Source of the DNA: Alteromonas naphthalenivorans
Lineage (GTDB): Bacteria; Pseudomonadota; Gammaproteobacteria; Enterobacterales; Alteromonadaceae
Reading direction: 5' to 3'
DNA length: 64,000 bases
NCBI RefSeq assembly: GCF_000213655.1
Contig: NC_015554.1
Location: forward strand, 1,302,001 to 1,366,000
Of this stretch, positions 34,453-44,815 are shown piece by piece. Made by a program: the position numbers and the translations under genes. Position 1 is the stretch's first letter. The number at the start of each line of letters is the position of its first letter. Under the pieces are notes generated by a model. The model did no database searches and had not been told where the DNA came from. It saw only the letters and a list, made by a program, of their open reading frames with translations.

Positions 34453-36285
34453 ATGATGGATTCAAGAATTGCAGAAGTTACGCAACGTATAATAGAGCGT
34501 AGCAAAGATAGCCGTAAGGCTTACTTAGAAAAAATTGAACACGCACGCCGCCAAGGTCCTCACCGCGGTGTACTTTCGTGCGGAAACTTAGCCCATGGTT
34601 TCGCAGCTTGTGGAACAGAAGATAAATCTGACCTGCGCTCAATGACAAAAGCGAACGTGGCGATTGTATCTGCTTACAATGACATGCTTTCTGCTCACCA
34701 GCCATACGAAACGTATCCAGCGATAATTCGCGATGCAGTAAAAAGCGTAGGCAGTGTTGCTCAGTTTGCTGGCGGTGTTCCCGCTATGTGTGACGGTGTG
34801 ACTCAAGGTCAAACCGGTATGGATTTAAGCTTAATGAGCCGTGACAATATTGCCCAAGGTGCTGCTATTGCGCTTTCGCACAATATGTTCGACTCTACCC
34901 TTATGCTAGGTATTTGCGATAAAATCGTACCTGGATTATTAATGGGGGCGTTAAGCTTTGGTCACTTGCCAACAGTATTTGTGCCAGCTGGTCCTATGCC
35001 TTCTGGCTTACCGAATAAAGAAAAAGCGCGAGTTCGCCAAGAATACGCAGAAGGTAAAGTAGGCCGTGATGCGCTACTAGAAGCCGAATCTCAATCTTAT
35101 CACTCTGCTGGTACGTGTACTTTCTACGGTACAGCAAACTCTAACCAATTAGTGGTAGAGATGATGGGCCTTCATTTACCGGGCTCTTCGTTTGTAAACC
35201 CAGGTACAGAGCTTCGTGATGCCTTAACGAAAGCAGCGTCTATTCAAGCAACACGTATTACTGACTTAGGCGATACATACCGTCCAATCGGTCATATTGT
35301 TGACGCTAAAGCCATTGTGAATGGTTTAGTAGGCTTATTAGCAACAGGTGGTTCCACAAACCATACCATGCACTTAATTGCCGTTGCGCGTTCAGCCGGT
35401 TTCATCATTAACTGGGATGATTTCTCAGATATTTCTAATGCTGTGCCTTTGCTTACTCGTATATATCCTAACGGCTCTGCCGACATTAACCATTTTGTAG
35501 CGGCTGGCGGTATGTCATTGCTTATCAAGCAACTGCTAGATGCTGGGTTGTTGCATAACGACGTTAATACTATTTGTGGAGAAGGACTAGACTTCTACAC
35601 CAAAGAGCCAATGTTGAAAGACGGTGAGCTTGAATGGCGTGATGGTCCTACTGAGTCTTTAGATAAAGAAGTACTCGCCACAGTAGAAACGCCGTTTAAA
35701 CCAGATGGTGGTTTAAGTGTACTAGAAGGTAACCTTGGTCGCGGTGTAATTAAAACATCAGCGCTTCGCACTCCACATTGCACTATTAAAGCGCCAGCGG
35801 TTGTGTTTGAAGATCAGTTCGACTTAGACGCTGCCTTTAAAGCGGGTGACTTGGACAAAGACTGTATTGTCGTGGTTCGTTTCCAAGGGCCTTCGGCTAT
35901 TGGTATGCCAGAATTGCATCGTTTAACACCTCCTCTTGGCGTGTTACAAGACAAAGGCTTCAAAGTGGCCTTGGTTACTGACGGTCGTATGTCTGGTGCC
36001 TCAGGTAAAGTTCCAGCCGCAATCCATGTTACCCCAGAAGCCTATAAAGGCGGCTTACTTGCAAAAGTAGAAGCGGGTGACTTGATTGAGCTTAATACAG
36101 AAACAGGCGCATTAACGTTGCACGTTGATGAAGCTACCCTTGAAGCCCGTGAAGCGAAACCTGCCGATATTGGTCACCACCATATTGGTATGGGCCGAGA
36201 AATGTTCGGCGGCATGCGTGCCATCCTTACCGGTGCTGAAGAAGGTGCATGCTCGTTGTTCTACAACCAGGAGCAGGCGCTATGA
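34453..36285 (+). CDS. edd: Phosphogluconate dehydratase
   Basis: A 610-residue iron-sulfur dehydratase making KDPG from 6-phosphogluconate. IlvD/Edd signatures are present: [19 protein letters not shown], the cysteines in [10 protein letters not shown] and [12 protein letters not shown], and the C-terminal [15 protein letters not shown]. An AGGAGA SD precedes the ATG at 34453. Its stop overlaps the glk start (ATGA). Confidence 0.97.
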   Translation: MMDSRIAEVTQRIIERSKDSRKAYLEKIEHARRQGPHRGVLSCGNLAHGFAACGTEDKSDLRSMTKANVAIVSAYNDMLSAHQPYETYPAIIRDAVKSVGSVAQFAGGVPAMCDGVTQGQTGMDLSLMSRDNIAQGAAIALSHNMFDSTLMLGICDKIVPGLLMGALSFGHLPTVFVPAGPMPSGLPNKEKARVRQEYAEGKVGRDALLEAESQSYHSAGTCTFYGTANSNQLVVEMMGLHLPGSSFVNPGTELRDALTKAASIQATRITDLGDTYRPIGHIVDAKAIVNGLVGLLATGGSTNHTMHLIAVARSAGFIINWDDFSDISNAVPLLTRIYPNGSADINHFVAAGGMSLLIKQLLDAGLLHNDVNTICGEGLDFYTKEPMLKDGELEWRDGPTESLDKEVLATVETPFKPDGGLSVLEGNLGRGVIKTSALRTPHCTIKAPAVVFEDQFDLDAAFKAGDLDKDCIVVVRFQGPSAIGMPELHRLTPPLGVLQDKGFKVALVTDGRMSGASGKVPAAIHVTPEAYKGGLLAKVEAGDLIELNTETGALTLHVDEATLEAREAKPADIGHHHIGMGREMFGGMRAILTGAEEGACSLFYNQEQAL

Positions 36286-37235
36286 GCCAGAAGTTTGTGG
36301 CCGATGTAGGGGGCACTAACATTCGCGTAGCTCGGGTTACCGAAACAGGCGTAACCGATATAAAGAAATACATGTGTAATGATTTTGCCAGTATCGATTT
36401 GGCAATTTCACAGTATTTTTCTGAAATGCCTGAATACCAATTCACCGAAGGGTGTATTGGTATTGCTTGCCCGGTATTGGGCGACCAAGTCGTGATGACA
36501 AACCATAGCTGGGCGTTTTCGCAAAATGCGCTATGTTCGCAGTTAAAATTAGATTCATTATTTGTGATTAACGATTTTACCGCAGTGGCACATTCATTAC
36601 CGGTTTTGAACGACTCACAAGTGGTTCAAATTGGTGATGGCACGGCGAAAACCGGTGGTAACATTGCGGTATTTGGCCCGGGTACTGGCTTGGGTGTAGA
36701 GCATATCACGATGACCTCTACGGGGTGGCAAACCCTAGACGGCGAGGGCGGTCATGTTGACTTCTCTCCTGTTGATGAAACCGATGTTGTGGTATGGCGT
36801 TACCTGCAAAAAAGCTTCGGCCGCGCTTCTGCTGAAGAAGTAATGTCTGGCAGGGGATTACATAATATTTATACCGCACTGGCACAAGATGCAGGTAAAG
36901 AAGCCACATTCGCTGAACCTGCTCAAATTACAGAAGCCGCATTAGCCGGTACCTGTGATATTGCAGCCGCTACCTTAACGCAGTTCTGCAGAATTATGGG
37001 CAGCTTTGCGGGTAATTTGGCGTTAAATATGGCCACAACAGGTGGTATTTTCATCGGCGGAGGTATTGCAAACCGTTTCCCTGAATTCATTCAAAATAGT
37101 GACTTTAGAGCTCGTTTCGAAGCGAAAGGGCAAATGAAGCACTATGTGAAAGATATTCCTACTTATTTGATAGCAGAGCCTGATCACGGCTTATTAGGTG
37201 CAGCTGCTTATCTTCAACAACATACTGCGAGCTGA
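36282..37235 (+). CDS. glk: Glucokinase
   Basis: The ATG at 36282 overlaps the edd stop by four bases and yields 317 residues beginning [19 protein letters not shown]; an earlier in-frame start at 36249 would lie inside edd and is rejected. The phosphate loop VADVGGTN, the substrate segment [12 protein letters not shown], the FGPGTGLGV loop and [12 protein letters not shown] are those of the bacterial glucokinase (GlcK/Glk) family. It supplies glucose-6-phosphate to zwf in the same operon, coupling phosphorylation of free glucose to the Entner-Doudoroff route. Confidence 0.95.
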   Translation: MSQKFVADVGGTNIRVARVTETGVTDIKKYMCNDFASIDLAISQYFSEMPEYQFTEGCIGIACPVLGDQVVMTNHSWAFSQNALCSQLKLDSLFVINDFTAVAHSLPVLNDSQVVQIGDGTAKTGGNIAVFGPGTGLGVEHITMTSTGWQTLDGEGGHVDFSPVDETDVVVWRYLQKSFGRASAEEVMSGRGLHNIYTALAQDAGKEATFAEPAQITEAALAGTCDIAAATLTQFCRIMGSFAGNLALNMATTGGIFIGGGIANRFPEFIQNSDFRARFEAKGQMKHYVKDIPTYLIAEPDHGLLGAAAYLQQHTAS

Positions 37236-37238
37236 TTT

Positions 37239-37886
37239 ATGACAAGTAAATGGAAATATTCGCCAGCTGATATCTTTGCTGCTGGCCCTGTTGTACCTGT
37301 ATTGGTTATCAACGACGTGGAAAAGGCAGTTCCGCTAGCAAAAGCCCTTATGGCAGGTGGCATTAAAGTATTAGAAGTTACGCTTCGTACGCCTGCGGCT
37401 ATCGACGTTATTAAGCGTATTGCTGACGAAGTACCTGATTCTTTAATTGGTGCTGGTACGGTAACGAATGCACAGCAGCTTAAAGCGGTTATTGAAGCAG
37501 GTGCTAAATTTGCAATTAGCCCTGGTATGACAGCTGATTTATTAAAAGCGGGTATGGAAGCAGAAATACCGCTAATTCCAGGTATTTCATCAACGTCTGA
37601 ACTTATGAAAGGGAAAGACGCGGGTTACACCCATATGAAATTCTTCCCAGCTGAAGCGTCTGGTGGTGTTAAAGCGATTAAAGCGATCAGTGGTCCATTT
37701 CCAGAATTTACGTTCTGCCCAACAGGTGGCATTGGCCCAGGTAACTACAATGATTACCTAGCCCTTAAGAACGTTGTTTGTGTTGGTGGCTCGTGGTTAG
37801 CGCCAGACGATGCTATTGAGTCAGGTGATTGGTCACGTATTACGCAACTTGCTAAAGAAGCGGTTGCGGGTGCCAACATCAGGTAA
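37239..37886 (+). CDS. eda: KDPG/KHG aldolase
   Basis: A 215-residue class I aldolase splitting KDPG to pyruvate and glyceraldehyde-3-phosphate. The catalytic Glu46 is in VLEVTLRTP and the Schiff-base Lys134 in HMKFFPAE. It is the last gene of the operon, 3 bp after glk, and ends at a long stem terminator. Confidence 0.97.
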   Translation: MTSKWKYSPADIFAAGPVVPVLVINDVEKAVPLAKALMAGGIKVLEVTLRTPAAIDVIKRIADEVPDSLIGAGTVTNAQQLKAVIEAGAKFAISPGMTADLLKAGMEAEIPLIPGISSTSELMKGKDAGYTHMKFFPAEASGGVKAIKAISGPFPEFTFCPTGGIGPGNYNDYLALKNVVCVGGSWLAPDDAIESGDWSRITQLAKEAVAGANIR

Positions 37887-37900
37887 TTAAAAAGCATTAA

Positions 37901-37957
37901 AAAAGCCCCGGTAATGGTGACTGATATGACGTCACTTATTATCGGGGCTTTTTTATT
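37901..37957 (+). terminator. Rho-independent terminator of the zwf-eda operon
   Basis: AAAGCCCCG pairs with CGGGGCTTT around an extended internal stem (TGAC/GTCA) and is followed by TTTT. It may also serve the convergent mutarotase gene. Confidence 0.85.
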
Positions 37958-37965
37958 TACGCCAA

Positions 37966-38021
37966 TAAACGGCTCGCTAGCGCATTACTTTATTTAAGCC
38001 GTTAAACGGCTCGCTAGCGCA
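37966..38021. repeat. Two 19-bp direct repeats
   Basis: TAAACGGCTCGCTAGCGCA occurs at 37966-37984 and again at 38003-38021. The second copy spans the stop codon of the convergent mutarotase gene, so the first looks like a local duplication of that gene's 3' end. Confidence 0.8.
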
Positions 38022-38868
38022 ACACAGGCGTTATCGTTTGCACCATGGCGTGAGACTCACTTGGCTGTAGTGTCTTGCCTTGGGTGATAGACGACTCTAC
38101 ACAAAGCATATGTTTGTACCCGAACGGATCCATATCAGAAATTGAAGCAGCACTCTGCCATGGGTTCCAGACCACCAATGAGTCGTGGCCTTTTGAACCA
38201 ACATCAGTAAATGGTTTATCGTTTACCACAATAGACGCTTTTTCTACCGGGCTCATATGAATACGGTCAGTTTCACCGGTAAAAGTATAATTTTCCGGTG
38301 TGGGCTTTACCGCCCAGTCATCGAGCTTATCTTTATAGTCACCGGTTACACCTTCAAGGCGAACCGCTTGAATATGATCAACATGGAAGTAACTGTGTAA
38401 CGCGCAGTTGTAAATAAATGGCACTACGCCTGTATTTTCAGTTATTAGCGATACAGTAAGAGCGTTACCTACAGTAATCGATAGGGTAACCGCACAGTCA
38501 TGTTCAAACCCTTCCGCACGAGTGAAGGAGGGGGCGAGCGTAATATGGGTGCCAGTTTCATCTTCACTTGATGAAGTTAATTGCCACACTTGTGTACGCA
38601 AAAAACCATGGGCAGGCAGCTCACCTTTCGCTTTACCATGGTCATCACTAAACCATGGCCAACATACAGGTATTCCACCACGAATGGGGCGTTCACCGTT
38701 AAGGTAGGCATGGGGGCTTACCCATAAGCGTTCTTGGCCATCTTTTTTTGGAATAAAAGATAAGACATGTCCGCCAAATAAACTGATTTTTGCTGAACCG
38801 AGGTGGTTATCTACCTCTAAAAACGTCAATCCGTTTGATTCGCTTACTTGCAATGATTCTGTTGACAT
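38014..38868 (-). CDS. D-hexose-6-phosphate mutarotase (aldose 1-epimerase family, YeaD-like)
   Basis: The ATG at 38868, preceded by GGAGGA, gives 284 residues beginning MSTESLQVSESNG; the upstream ATG at 38958 lacks an SD and is rejected. Motifs: SLFGGHVLSFIP, PIRGGIPVCWPWF, GELPAHGFLRTQVWQL and FIYNCALHSYFHV with the catalytic His residues. The family interconverts anomers of glucose-6-phosphate. It is next to the zwf operon and gapA, fitting a role in glycolytic flux. Confidence 0.9.
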   Translation of the reverse strand: MSTESLQVSESNGLTFLEVDNHLGSAKISLFGGHVLSFIPKKDGQERLWVSPHAYLNGERPIRGGIPVCWPWFSDDHGKAKGELPAHGFLRTQVWQLTSSSEDETGTHITLAPSFTRAEGFEHDCAVTLSITVGNALTVSLITENTGVVPFIYNCALHSYFHVDHIQAVRLEGVTGDYKDKLDDWAVKPTPENYTFTGETDRIHMSPVEKASIVVNDKPFTDVGSKGHDSLVVWNPWQSAASISDMDPFGYKHMLCVESSITQGKTLQPSESHAMVQTITPVLR

Positions 38869-39059
38869 AAATCCTCCATGAAGCAACGTGCTGATTGTAC
38901 CGTTGTCGAGATTTCCGCAAAGTCTCGCATTACCATTTAATAATGGCTTATTGTGCATTGAAAATAAAAAAGGTGCGAATAGTATTCACACCTTTTTTCA
39001 GTCTATTAACAATGTACTCAATAACTGATCAACAAAGTCGCCGTTATTGATAAACCTGA

Positions 39060-40067
<1,008 letters not shown>

Positions 40068-40080
40068 TTATTTTTGAATA

Positions 40081-40095
40081 TGAAAATAAATTACG
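40081..40095. promoter_or_regulatory. Candidate HexR box upstream of gapA
   Basis: TGAAAATAAATTACG matches the TGTAAT-N3-ATTACA consensus at 12 of 15 positions, best in its right half. GapA is a HexR target in related bacteria, so the weak match is worth noting. Confidence 0.3.
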
Positions 40096-40295
40096 TAAAG
40101 TATGGATCAAAATGCCATAATTGGCAAAACAAAAACGCTAAACTGTTGGAAAATTACGAACAACAGCTTATGCAATCGTATTCAGTTTTCATAGCGCGAC
40201 TGTTTCTAGAATAATGTTAATATTTTGTACGTATAAGCAAATTTGCTTAGTGCAAATTAAGCGTACCTCTCACAGGAATACAGGAACAAGTTACG

Positions 40296-42491
40296 ATGAC
40301 ACAAGATCTTCTGCAACAACTGGTTGAAATGCGTGGAATAGAGACTCAATACGTCGACGCATGGGGCAAACCAGCAACCATCGCAGAGTCAAGTAAAGCC
40401 AAATTACTTAACGTGCTGGGTTATGACACCGCCAGTGAAGAAAAGATTCAATCGCAAATTATAGACGACATTAGCTCAGTTTGGTTATCTCCTCTGAACC
40501 CTGTTCAAGTGGTTCGTAGCGATGAGGCTATTGTTATCGTTGTGCGCTTACCTATAGAGCTTGTAAACGATGAACATGTCATTACAGTTCACTGTGAAAA
40601 CGGAAAAATTGAAAAGCATACGTTTACACCGGTAGACCAAGAAATGACGACCATGGCGCACATCGATGAGGTGGAGTTCCATGAATACGTGGTGTCTTTG
40701 CCACTTAACTTACCGCTGGGTTATCACACCATGGCGTTAAGTGCTGACGATGATCAATTTGCAGAGTCACGTATTATTGTTGCACCAAAAGCCTGCTATA
40801 CCCCAGACCCTATTGCCGCGGGTAAAAAGATTTGGGGTTTAAGCGTGCAACTTTATTGTGTGCGCAGTGGAAAAAACTGGGGAATAGGGGATTTCACCGA
40901 CCTTGCAACGCTAATTGAGAAAGCGGCAGGTGTAGGGGCTGATTTTATCGGGCTTAATCCTATTCATGCACTTTACCCAGCTAATCCAGATGCGTGTTCT
41001 CCTTATGGTCCTAGTTCTCGCCGCTGGCTAAACTACTTGTACATTGATGCTTCTGCTATTGAAGGCTTTGATGATGACAGTGTTCAAGCCGTGGTGAATG
41101 CAGAAGAATTCCAAAAAACGTTGAGCCATGCCCGTGAAACAGAACATGTAGATTATGAGGCTGTCGCGCATATCAAACTGGCAGCGTTGAAAGCAGTGTT
41201 TGATGTCTACGATGCTCGCCATCTTCGTAAAAACACCAAGCAAAATAAAGCATTTAAAGCGTTTGTTACCGAAGGTGGTGAAAGCCTAGATATGCTGGCG
41301 GTATACGATGCGCTTCAGTCACATTTGAAAGCGAAAGGAAAAGACTGCTGGGGCTGGCCTGTATTTCCTGAAGAATACAAAGATTACCATAACCCTGCGG
41401 TTGCGAAATTTAAAAAGGCGAATGCTGGTAATGTGAAGTTCTACCTATTTTTACAATGGATAGCAGCGCAACAGTTAGAAGCGGCAAGCAGCAAAGCCAC
41501 CGAGTGCGGTATGACCATTGGTTTATATCGAGACCTTGCGGTAGGGGTAAGTGAAGGTAGTGCTGAAATTTGGGGTAACAAAGATTTATATTGCGTTAAC
41601 GCTAGCGTAGGTGCACCACCTGATATTTTAGGGCCTTTGGGGCAAAACTGGGGGCTTCCTCCTATGGATCCTCGTAAGCTCTACGAGCAGGCTTACCAAC
41701 CAATCATCGACTTATTTTCAGCCAATATGGCGTCTTCAGGCTCTCTTCGTATAGATCACGTAATGGCATTGCTACGTTTGTGGTGGGTAGTGAAAGGTGA
41801 TGATGCGAAAGAGGGCGGTTATGTCTATTACCCGGTAGATGATTTATTGGGTATTTTGGCCCTTGAAAGTCATCGTAACCAAAGCTTAGTGATTGGTGAA
41901 GATTTAGGCACCGTGCCTGAAGAGATTCGCAGTAAGTTGGCAGACAATGGTGTGTATTCCTACCGTGTTTTCTTCTTTGAGCAAGCAGAAGATGGCGGTT
42001 TCTTCTCGCCAAGCCATTACCCTGTGCAGTCTATGTCTACACTTACTACACACGACATGCCTACGCTTATAGGTTACTGGCATTGTCTTGACCTGGCGCT
42101 CGGCAAAGATATTGGTCTTTATCCAACAGACGATATTTTACAAACCTTGTATGCCGATCGCCATGCAAACAAACAGTCAATATTAGATTCATTACACGGT
42201 CATCATTCAATTCCTGACAATGTTGGAAGCGATGTGAATACTACTGGCATGACTGGCGAACTTAGCAAAGGGATGCAAGTGCATATGGCTGGTGGCTCAA
42301 GTGCTTTATTAAGCTTGCAGCTAGAAGACTGGTTACAAATGGACAAGCCCGTAAATATTCCAGGTACTTTCAATGAGTACCCTAACTGGCGTAGAAAGCT
42401 GACCAAGAATGTTGAGGCTATTTTCGAGACTCATGATATAACAGAGTTGGCAGCTCAATTAACGCAAGCACGTAAACAAGCGAGTGCTTAA
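40296..42491 (+). CDS. malQ: 4-alpha-glucanotransferase (amylomaltase)
   Basis: A 731-residue GH77 enzyme that transfers maltooligosaccharide units and releases glucose. An N-terminal beta-rich extension (about 1-165) precedes the barrel (WGLSVQLYCVRSGKNWGIGDF). Catalytic regions: nucleophile Asp in SLRIDHVMAL, acid/base Glu in VIGEDLGTVP and the third Asp in LTTHDMPT. First of the malQ-glgB-glgX cluster, with a terminator before glgB. Works on maltodextrins and glycogen breakdown products. Confidence 0.95.
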   Translation: MTQDLLQQLVEMRGIETQYVDAWGKPATIAESSKAKLLNVLGYDTASEEKIQSQIIDDISSVWLSPLNPVQVVRSDEAIVIVVRLPIELVNDEHVITVHCENGKIEKHTFTPVDQEMTTMAHIDEVEFHEYVVSLPLNLPLGYHTMALSADDDQFAESRIIVAPKACYTPDPIAAGKKIWGLSVQLYCVRSGKNWGIGDFTDLATLIEKAAGVGADFIGLNPIHALYPANPDACSPYGPSSRRWLNYLYIDASAIEGFDDDSVQAVVNAEEFQKTLSHARETEHVDYEAVAHIKLAALKAVFDVYDARHLRKNTKQNKAFKAFVTEGGESLDMLAVYDALQSHLKAKGKDCWGWPVFPEEYKDYHNPAVAKFKKANAGNVKFYLFLQWIAAQQLEAASSKATECGMTIGLYRDLAVGVSEGSAEIWGNKDLYCVNASVGAPPDILGPLGQNWGLPPMDPRKLYEQAYQPIIDLFSANMASSGSLRIDHVMALLRLWWVVKGDDAKEGGYVYYPVDDLLGILALESHRNQSLVIGEDLGTVPEEIRSKLADNGVYSYRVFFFEQAEDGGFFSPSHYPVQSMSTLTTHDMPTLIGYWHCLDLALGKDIGLYPTDDILQTLYADRHANKQSILDSLHGHHSIPDNVGSDVNTTGMTGELSKGMQVHMAGGSSALLSLQLEDWLQMDKPVNIPGTFNEYPNWRRKLTKNVEAIFETHDITELAAQLTQARKQASA

Positions 42492-42564
42492 GTTATAATT
42501 TTCATTTTTTAAAGTGAATATGTTGGCGTGCAAATACGCGCGCCTTTGCCTAATATTAGGGCAG

Positions 42565-42594
42565 TAAACCCGCGTTTTCTTGCGGGTTTTTAAT
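42565..42594 (+). terminator. Terminator between malQ and glgB
   Basis: Stem AAACCCGC/GCGGGTTT followed by TT; glgB begins 12 bp further on, so read-through or attenuation may set glgB expression. Confidence 0.75.
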
Positions 42595-42605
42595 AGGAGT
42601 AGCAG

Positions 42606-44807
42606 ATGCAGGTAACGCGGGTAAAGCAGATAGCGCAGCAATTAGAGCATGCAACATGTTCTCAGCCGTTTTCCGTTCTTGGGCCAATTGAAACAGGAAG
42701 TAAAACTAAGATTCGAGTATGGCGTCCAGACGCATCATCCATCGAAATAAGTTGGCCAGATACCGCATTGCCAAAGGTTATGCTGAAACCGCTCACTGAA
42801 GCTGGTTTATTCGAGGGTGAAATTACAAAGGCCCAAAGTGCGCAGGTTTATTGGGTGACTATCCACAATAAAGCCGATAGCTACATCTATTGTGACCCTT
42901 ATCAATTCGTTGATAATGCATACCACGCTGTGCATTACATCGACAGCAAACCAGAAAACCTATATCACCAAGCCGGTGCTCAACTCATCACTGTTACGCC
43001 TGAAAAAGGGGAGGCACTCCCTGCCACTCGTTTTTGCGTGTACGCGCCAAACGCTTCTTCAGTTTCATTAATTGGTGACTTTAACCAATGGGACGGACGC
43101 TTACATCCAATGGAAAAAACCTCATTGGGCTATTGGGTATTGGTTGTTCCAAACCTAGGCGAAGGGGAACGTTATAAGTATCAAATTAAAGACGCCCACG
43201 GGCATGAATTACCGCACAAAACCGATCCTCTAGGGTTTAGCGCTGAGCAATACCCTTCTCATGCGTCAAAGATATTTAACCACGATAAGTACCAGTGGAA
43301 CGATGATGCATGGCTAGCATCTCGTAAACAAAATAAATATGCCAACCCAATGAGTATTTACGAAGTGCACCTAGGCTCGTGGAAGCGCCCTGACGCAGAC
43401 AGTGGTCAGCGTTATTTAACTTATGAAGAGTTGGCCGACGACCTCATTCCTTACGCAAAAGAGATGGGCTATACCCATCTAGAGTTATTACCGGTTTCAG
43501 AGTTTCCGTTTGATGGTTCGTGGGGCTATCAGCCAGTGGGCATGTTTGCGCCAACTAGCCGTTTTGGTAACCCTGATGCATTTAAATACTTTGTCGATAA
43601 ATGCCACCAAGCTGATTTAGGGGTAATTATTGATTGGGTGCCTGCACATTTCCCGGAAGACGGCCATGGTCTTGCGCGCTTTGATGGCAGCCATGTTTAT
43701 GAATATGAAGATCCAAGGCGAGGTTGGCATCCGGATTGGAATTCGTGCATTTATGATTTTGGCAAACAGACCGTTCGTCAGTTTCTCGTCGCCAATGCGT
43801 TATTTTGGTTAGATAAGTTCCACGTGGATGGATTACGAGTCGATGCGGTTGCTTCTATGCTTTATCTCGATTATTCCCGTAATGAAGGCGAGTGGATCCC
43901 GAATGTGGATGGCGGGAATGAAAATTACGAAGCCATTAGCCTGCTACGCTGGATGAATGAAGAAGTATATAAACACTATCCTGACGCCATGACTATTGCC
44001 GAAGAATCTACGTCCTTCCCGAAAGTATCACGGCCTGTGTTTGAAGGTGGATTAGGTTTTGGCTTTAAGTGGAATATGGGCTGGATGCACGACTCGCTAA
44101 CGTATATTGCCAAAGATCCTGCTTATCGTAATTACCATCATGGTGAAATTACCTTCAGCATGGTTTATTCCTTTGACGAAAATTTCGTGTTGCCTATTTC
44201 TCATGATGAAGTGGTGCATGGCAAAGGCAGCTTATTGCACAAAATGCCCGGTGATGAATGGCAGCAGGCCGCTAACGTACGGTGCTATGCTGGCTTTATG
44301 TATGGGCACCCTGGCAAGAAGTTAAATTTCATGGGCAATGAATTTGCACAAAGCAAAGAATGGAACCATGACACCAGCTTAGATTGGCACCTACTGGAAC
44401 ATAAAAAACACAAAGGTATTCAAAGCTTATATAAAGCATTGAATCAGTTTTATACCAGCACTCCTGCTATGTACGAACAAGATCACAGTCATCATGGTTT
44501 TGCCTGGGTTGACCATGAAAATGCCGACCAAAGTGTGGTGTCTTTTGTTCGCACGTCGCTAGATGGTAAGCAAAAAGTCTATGTTATTTGTAACTTTACG
44601 CCTATACCAAGAGAACATTACCGCGTAGGGGTAGATGGGGCCGGCGAGTTGGCACTTGCACTAAATACTGATAGTCAGGTATTTTGGGGGAGCGATTATC
44701 CTGTGGACAGCCATGTCACGCCTACGCCGGTAGCATGGAATAACCGAGACCACTCGATCAGTATTAATTTGCCCCCTTTATCTACCGTATTTTACATTAC
44801 GAAATAG
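42606..44807 (+). CDS. glgB: 1,4-alpha-glucan branching enzyme
   Basis: A 733-residue GH13 branching enzyme with two N-terminal carbohydrate-binding modules (the second, CBM48, around VSLIGDFNQWDG). The barrel motifs are FPFDGSWGYQPVGMF, the nucleophile Asp in GLRVDAVASMLYLDYS, the acid Glu in TIAEEST and the Asp in PISHDEVVHGKGS. It forms alpha-1,6 branches in glycogen. An AATAGGAGT SD precedes the start. glgX follows 8 bp later. Confidence 0.96.
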   Translation: MQVTRVKQIAQQLEHATCSQPFSVLGPIETGSKTKIRVWRPDASSIEISWPDTALPKVMLKPLTEAGLFEGEITKAQSAQVYWVTIHNKADSYIYCDPYQFVDNAYHAVHYIDSKPENLYHQAGAQLITVTPEKGEALPATRFCVYAPNASSVSLIGDFNQWDGRLHPMEKTSLGYWVLVVPNLGEGERYKYQIKDAHGHELPHKTDPLGFSAEQYPSHASKIFNHDKYQWNDDAWLASRKQNKYANPMSIYEVHLGSWKRPDADSGQRYLTYEELADDLIPYAKEMGYTHLELLPVSEFPFDGSWGYQPVGMFAPTSRFGNPDAFKYFVDKCHQADLGVIIDWVPAHFPEDGHGLARFDGSHVYEYEDPRRGWHPDWNSCIYDFGKQTVRQFLVANALFWLDKFHVDGLRVDAVASMLYLDYSRNEGEWIPNVDGGNENYEAISLLRWMNEEVYKHYPDAMTIAEESTSFPKVSRPVFEGGLGFGFKWNMGWMHDSLTYIAKDPAYRNYHHGEITFSMVYSFDENFVLPISHDEVVHGKGSLLHKMPGDEWQQAANVRCYAGFMYGHPGKKLNFMGNEFAQSKEWNHDTSLDWHLLEHKKHKGIQSLYKALNQFYTSTPAMYEQDHSHHGFAWVDHENADQSVVSFVRTSLDGKQKVYVICNFTPIPREHYRVGVDGAGELALALNTDSQVFWGSDYPVDSHVTPTPVAWNNRDHSISINLPPLSTVFYITK

Positions 44808-44815
44808 GAATTACG

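Noticed and set aside
41704..42012. Minus-strand frame of 102 codons inside malQ
   Set aside because: Shadow of malQ with no supporting motifs.
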